8,174 bases of DNA from Methanofollis sp. (lineage in GTDB: Archaea > Halobacteriota > Methanomicrobia > Methanomicrobiales > Methanofollaceae): NCBI GenBank assembly GCA_028696365.1, contig JAQVHG010000096.1, positions 1 through 8,174 of the forward strand, written 5' to 3'. The notes below the pieces were generated by a model, which was not told where the DNA came from, ran no database searches, and was given only the letters and a program-made list of their open reading frames with translations. Below, one piece after another: positions 5,780 to 8,174 of this stretch. The stretch's first letter is position 1. Each line of letters starts with the position of its first letter. Made by a program: the position numbers and the translations under genes.

Positions 5780-6991
5780 TTATGAACCTACATAGACATT
5801 ATCGAGATACTCCACTGTTGCAGTATCCTCCCAGACTTTACTCCCTTCATCAACAGGAAGGGGGTCAAAAATGTACTGCCGATTTGCTCTCGGTGTGCTT
5901 GTAATAAGGTAACCTACACATGCGCGCGTGTGAGCAGTTGAACCCCGGTCTACTGAACTTGCGACCGGTCTATCATAATGGTATATTTCCTGCCAGACCT
6001 CAGAAAAGGTTGGTGACCAATCAACCTCTGATCCAGTTCGGCCTAATCCATCAGGAACAATACCACTGAAATAAGCAACCATTCCCTCTGGGAATGATCC
6101 TGTGGGTGTGGTGCCCATCTCACCAGCGATATGATCCTGGGTGTGGGTCACGCCAAAATAGTCTGCTATCATCTGACCTGTTGCAGGCATGCAGTAGTAT
6201 GTTTTTTCCTGTCCAAAGAGTGAGAATCCGCTCAGTTCCTTGTATGCAGCGCCATCATTAGTGATATCAGCGCAAGAAGATCTAACGTCGTTGTTTTCTG
6301 CTATCATTGATTGAATACCCTCGTGTTGCTCATTCCATTGTGCGACATACTCATCCACAACTCTATCTGGTATGGTATCATAGAGCGACTCAACACATAC
6401 CGCACCATGACGGCCTTCTGCTTCAGGAGGCAGATCTTCTGGAATAATAGTGAATGTATGGGCATCAACTACGATCCGCTCATAAGAATTGTTCTCAGGA
6501 CCGGAGAGTTCAGCCATTGCTCCAATGCGTGAGGGTGCATAATCTACAGGTTTTATCGACGTGATTGTATGATGTGGATACTTTTCTGCTGCAATTTTTT
6601 TTGCAATCTCCTGGGCCTGGTCAAAATCCCAGGTATGGGGCTTGAGGTTGACTGAAGGTACTGGTGACCTGAGTACTTTGCTTGCAGAAACCTCGATCTC
6701 GCCGATCGGTGTTCCGTCTTGTTCTACCGCGAAGAGGTAGTAGAGTTTCAGGCCATTTGGATCATAGATCGTGATGGGGGTTTCATTGATCGTGGCCTCT
6801 TTCCACGCCTCGCTATCAGAGAGCGGCCCCATGGGGACGAAATTGAGGAGAACCCCATGTGCGTTTGTTCTGGCCTGATCCATCGATACATAATTCTTTA
6901 CTACATTCTCGACATCGACTGCGGTTACAGGGAAGGGAAAGCTCCATGCTACCAGCATGATGCCAATACAGACGAAGAGGGATTTTTTCAT
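5780..6991 (-). CDS. Exported papain-like (C39-like) cysteine protease with N-terminal propeptide region
   Basis: A 403-residue protein. MKKSLFVCIGIMLVAWSF followed by PFPVTA (to residue 24) is a clear signal peptide, so the enzyme is exported. Residues about 120-185 (AQEIAKKIAAEKYP ... YERIVVDAHTFTI) recall PepSY-type propeptide or inhibitor domains; this is a weak inference. The C-terminal part is the catalytic domain. GQEKTYYCMPATGQMIADYF places Gln261 six residues before Cys267, the spacing seen in papain (GQCGSCW). His354 (TAHTRACVGY) and Asp376 (YIFDPLP) complete the expected set. This fits the C39-like/papain-like peptidase group; the substrate is unknown. The ATG at 6991 is chosen over in-frame ATGs at 7000 and 7045 because AGGAGG (7006-7001) lies 9 bases ahead and the signal peptide then starts cleanly with MKK. 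Base composition is visibly AT-richer than the left half of the window. The gene is bracketed by two direct repeat copies, which hints at acquisition or mobilisation. Confidence 0.82.
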   Translation of the reverse strand: MKKSLFVCIGIMLVAWSFPFPVTAVDVENVVKNYVSMDQARTNAHGVLLNFVPMGPLSDSEAWKEATINETPITIYDPNGLKLYYLFAVEQDGTPIGEIEVSASKVLRSPVPSVNLKPHTWDFDQAQEIAKKIAAEKYPHHTITSIKPVDYAPSRIGAMAELSGPENNSYERIVVDAHTFTIIPEDLPPEAEGRHGAVCVESLYDTIPDRVVDEYVAQWNEQHEGIQSMIAENNDVRSSCADITNDGAAYKELSGFSLFGQEKTYYCMPATGQMIADYFGVTHTQDHIAGEMGTTPTGSFPEGMVAYFSGIVPDGLGRTGSEVDWSPTFSEVWQEIYHYDRPVASSVDRGSTAHTRACVGYLITSTPRANRQYIFDPLPVDEGSKVWEDTATVEYLDNVYVGS

Positions 6992-7019
6992 GAAACACAT
7001 CCTCCTGCGCACCAGAGAA

Positions 7020-7042
7020 CAGTGAGCAGGCACCAGTGAGCA
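7020..7042. repeat. Short direct repeat in the protease 5' leader
   Basis: CAGTGAGCA occurs at 7020-7028 and again at 7034-7042, a 14-base period that starts 14 bases upstream of the AGGAGG site. It may be chance duplication or a binding site for a regulator or RNA. Confidence 0.45.
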
Positions 7043-7099
7043 CATCTAGAGTACTCAACAGGGCCTTTCGACCCGGTTTTAGAAAAGGGTATCAAATAG

Positions 7100-7117
7100 G
7101 TTCGATTTTGATCGAAC
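7100..7117. promoter_or_regulatory. Candidate operator: perfect inverted repeat at the protease transcription start
   Basis: GTTCGAT (7100-7106) and ATCGAAC (7111-7117) are perfect 7-bp arms around TTTG. The repeat lies where a minus-strand transcript from the TATA-like block at 7131-7137 would begin, the typical place for an archaeal repressor site. The binding protein is unknown; the winged-helix protein encoded at 7527-8045 is one candidate. Confidence 0.5.
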
Positions 7118-7130
7118 AGTCTCAAAGGGG

Positions 7131-7137
7131 ATATAAG
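7131..7137 (-). promoter_or_regulatory. TATA-like element for the protease gene
   Basis: On the minus strand CTTATAT is the best TATA-like block ahead of the protease, predicting a start near 7109 and a leader of about 118 bases. It lies outside the repeat, about 30 bases from its left end. Confidence 0.45.
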
Positions 7138-7167
7138 AGATACACCGTTGGCCTCGGTATAATATTA

Positions 7168-7495
7168 GAGCATATCCCAAAACTTCCGAGGCCTGACCAT
7201 CGCCTTGAACTGAAGTCTTTCCGTCCTGAAATTCAGAACCCTATTCTCCACCGGGGGGCTTACCGCTCCCCGGACCCCCCGCTGATGAAGATTGGGGGGG
7301 ATCGCATCCCTTCTTCACGATCATCGCTCTGCCTTCCCGACCCAATCGCCATCCCGGGGGTCCGGGGGCAGAGCCCCCGGCGCGGTGGTGTGGGAAGGCA
7401 TGAATGCATGGGTGCGCAACAAAAAGAGGAGACGATTTCTCCACCACCTCCATTGCTATCTTCTAGGAGAGGGAGGGCTGGAGAGTTTTGGGATG
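7168..7495 (+). repeat. MITE-like repeat, copy B (328 bp), direct orientation to copy A
   Basis: The left end GAGCATATCCCAAAACTT and right end GAGTTTTGGGATG match copy A; the inverted core pairs at 11 of 12 positions (7174-7185 with 7483-7494). The internal hairpin has outer arms TGCCTTCCC (7330-7338) and GGGAAGGCA (7392-7400) and inner arms CCGGGGGC (7362-7369) and GCCCCCGG (7373-7380) with loop AGA. The opposite-sense GC block is better preserved here (about 7250-7280). The element separates the protease promoter region from the upstream regulator gene and ends 31 bases from that gene's stop. Tracts of near identity alternate with diverged stretches, suggesting the copies are not very recent. 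Confidence 0.85.
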
Positions 7496-7526
7496 ACCTC
7501 TTAATGTAATATCTTGCGATAATGGT

Positions 7527-8045
7527 TCAGTCGGTGTTGGGTGTTTTCTCTGTTGAGGATTTTAAAAAGGCTATTCTTCGGAAGATAATATATGTGGCAA
7601 GAAGGATGCTTGATCCCAGGAGTCCGATGCCTCCCACCAAAAGGGAGAGATCTGATAGATTCCAGAGCGGAGATACATCCCCAGTATGAGGCACTGGTTG
7701 GTTTAGATAGAGTGTAAGAAGAACGATTCCTCCGGAGAATGTGATCGGGATCGAAGTAAGAAGAAGAACGATCCTGGTCTTCTCAGATGGATGCAGGATC
7801 ATGCGTCCCTTTAATGTCAGTTCGAGATAAATCCACCGGTGCCCTTCATCAATATCAGTAATTAGCCCTGAAGCCATGAGTTTTTCCACATGGTGATGAA
7901 CTGTTGATTTGGCACACTGCATCTCCTGTGACAGTTCGGTTAATGTCATTCGTTTTTCATCGAGGTGTTTCATAATTTGCACCCGCTGCTCAGATGCAAG
8001 GACTTCAAGGGTCTCTCTATTGAGCAAGATGTTCTGCGGGAGCAT
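7527..8045 (-). CDS. Winged-helix (ArsR/MarR-like) transcriptional regulator with two C-terminal membrane helices
   Basis: A 172-residue protein. Residues about 10-85 form a winged-helix domain: a leading helix ETLEVLASEQRVQIMKHL, then MTLTELSQEM and the recognition-helix region AKSTVHHHVEKLMASGLI (45-62), and a wing ending WIYLELTLKG. The HHVEKL pattern is common in ArsR-type archaeal regulators. Two hydrophobic helices follow, about 91-113 and 134-155, joined by a short outside loop (QPVPHTGDVSPLWN) and ending in a basic and polar tail. It is therefore likely a membrane-anchored one-component regulator with its DNA-binding part in the cytoplasm. No ligand domain is visible apart from the helices and loop. 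The ATG at 8045 has no Shine-Dalgarno site; a weak TATA-like ATTATG (8076-8071) about 29 bases upstream suggests a leaderless message. It is co-directional with the protease gene downstream but separated by a repeat copy, so a common transcript is doubtful. Confidence 0.85.
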   Translation of the reverse strand: MLPQNILLNRETLEVLASEQRVQIMKHLDEKRMTLTELSQEMQCAKSTVHHHVEKLMASGLITDIDEGHRWIYLELTLKGRMILHPSEKTRIVLLLTSIPITFSGGIVLLTLYLNQPVPHTGDVSPLWNLSDLSLLVGGIGLLGSSILLATYIIFRRIAFLKSSTEKTPNTD

Positions 8046-8174
8046 TTATGCTGTATAGGTAATGGCTTCTCATAATGTTTTTGATTTGGCGGAGGATGGC
8101 GATAATTAGGAATGGATAAGACTCAGAAATATCTTCACTACTTACGCCCTAGAACAGTAGTTGGGTTGAAAAAT

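Noticed and set aside
6311..7039. Plus-strand frames at 6311-6532 and 6719-7039
   Set aside because: Both are antisense to the exported protease, which has a signal peptide, ribosome site and catalytic motifs.
2703..7495. CRISPR array from the repeated GC-rich segments
   Set aside because: The repeats are long, kilobases apart, in mixed orientation and end in inverted repeats; there is no regular short repeat-spacer pattern.
8046..8174. Start of another gene at the right edge
   Set aside because: No frame with a start and recognisable content is visible in the last 129 bases; only a weak possible promoter for the regulator is there.

Overview
The window looks like a chromosomal stretch of a high-GC archaeon, most likely a methanogen of the Methanomicrobiales (Methanofollis/Methanoculleus type). 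The sequence evidence is archaeal TATA elements about 25 bases ahead of starts, at least one probable leaderless start, a tRNA gene with no encoded CCA followed by a T-run, and a UPF0282 metallo-hydrolase, a family known mainly from archaea. The genus is a guess from general resemblance and was not checked.

Layout. The left, GC-rich part (1-5163) is ordinary core sequence. It holds a P-type, H+-ATPase-like cation pump (minus strand, cut by the window's left edge), a divergently transcribed PfpI/DJ-1 family gene, a UPF0282 MBL-fold hydrolase (minus), a tRNA-Gln(TTG), and a MarC-family membrane protein (plus). The pump and the PfpI gene are separated by 78 bases holding one TATA-like element that reads in both directions. 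A perfect 7-bp inverted repeat lies in the presumed leader of the PfpI gene.

The right part (about 5164-8174) is visibly AT-richer in its genes and looks accessory. It contains two minus-strand genes: an exported papain-like (C39-like) cysteine protease and a small winged-helix regulator with two C-terminal membrane segments. The protease gene is bracketed by two similar elements of about 328 bp in the same orientation (5431-5757 and 7168-7495). Each has terminal inverted repeats built on ATCCCAAAACT and a strong internal GC-rich hairpin, and neither has a credible transposase. This looks like a non-autonomous, MITE-like repeat family. A third, rearranged and partial member lies at 2703-2962 in opposite orientation, with its hairpin module flipped relative to its terminal segment.

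How the parts may work together. The regulator and the protease lie on the same strand, about 0.5 kb apart with a repeat between them, so a sensor/secreted-effector pair is a testable idea but not shown. A perfect inverted repeat overlaps the predicted transcription start of the protease gene and is a candidate operator. The strongest candidates for something undescribed are the repeat family with its flippable hairpin core and the repeat-bracketed protease/regulator island. No CRISPR array, transposase, integrase or rRNA is visible.
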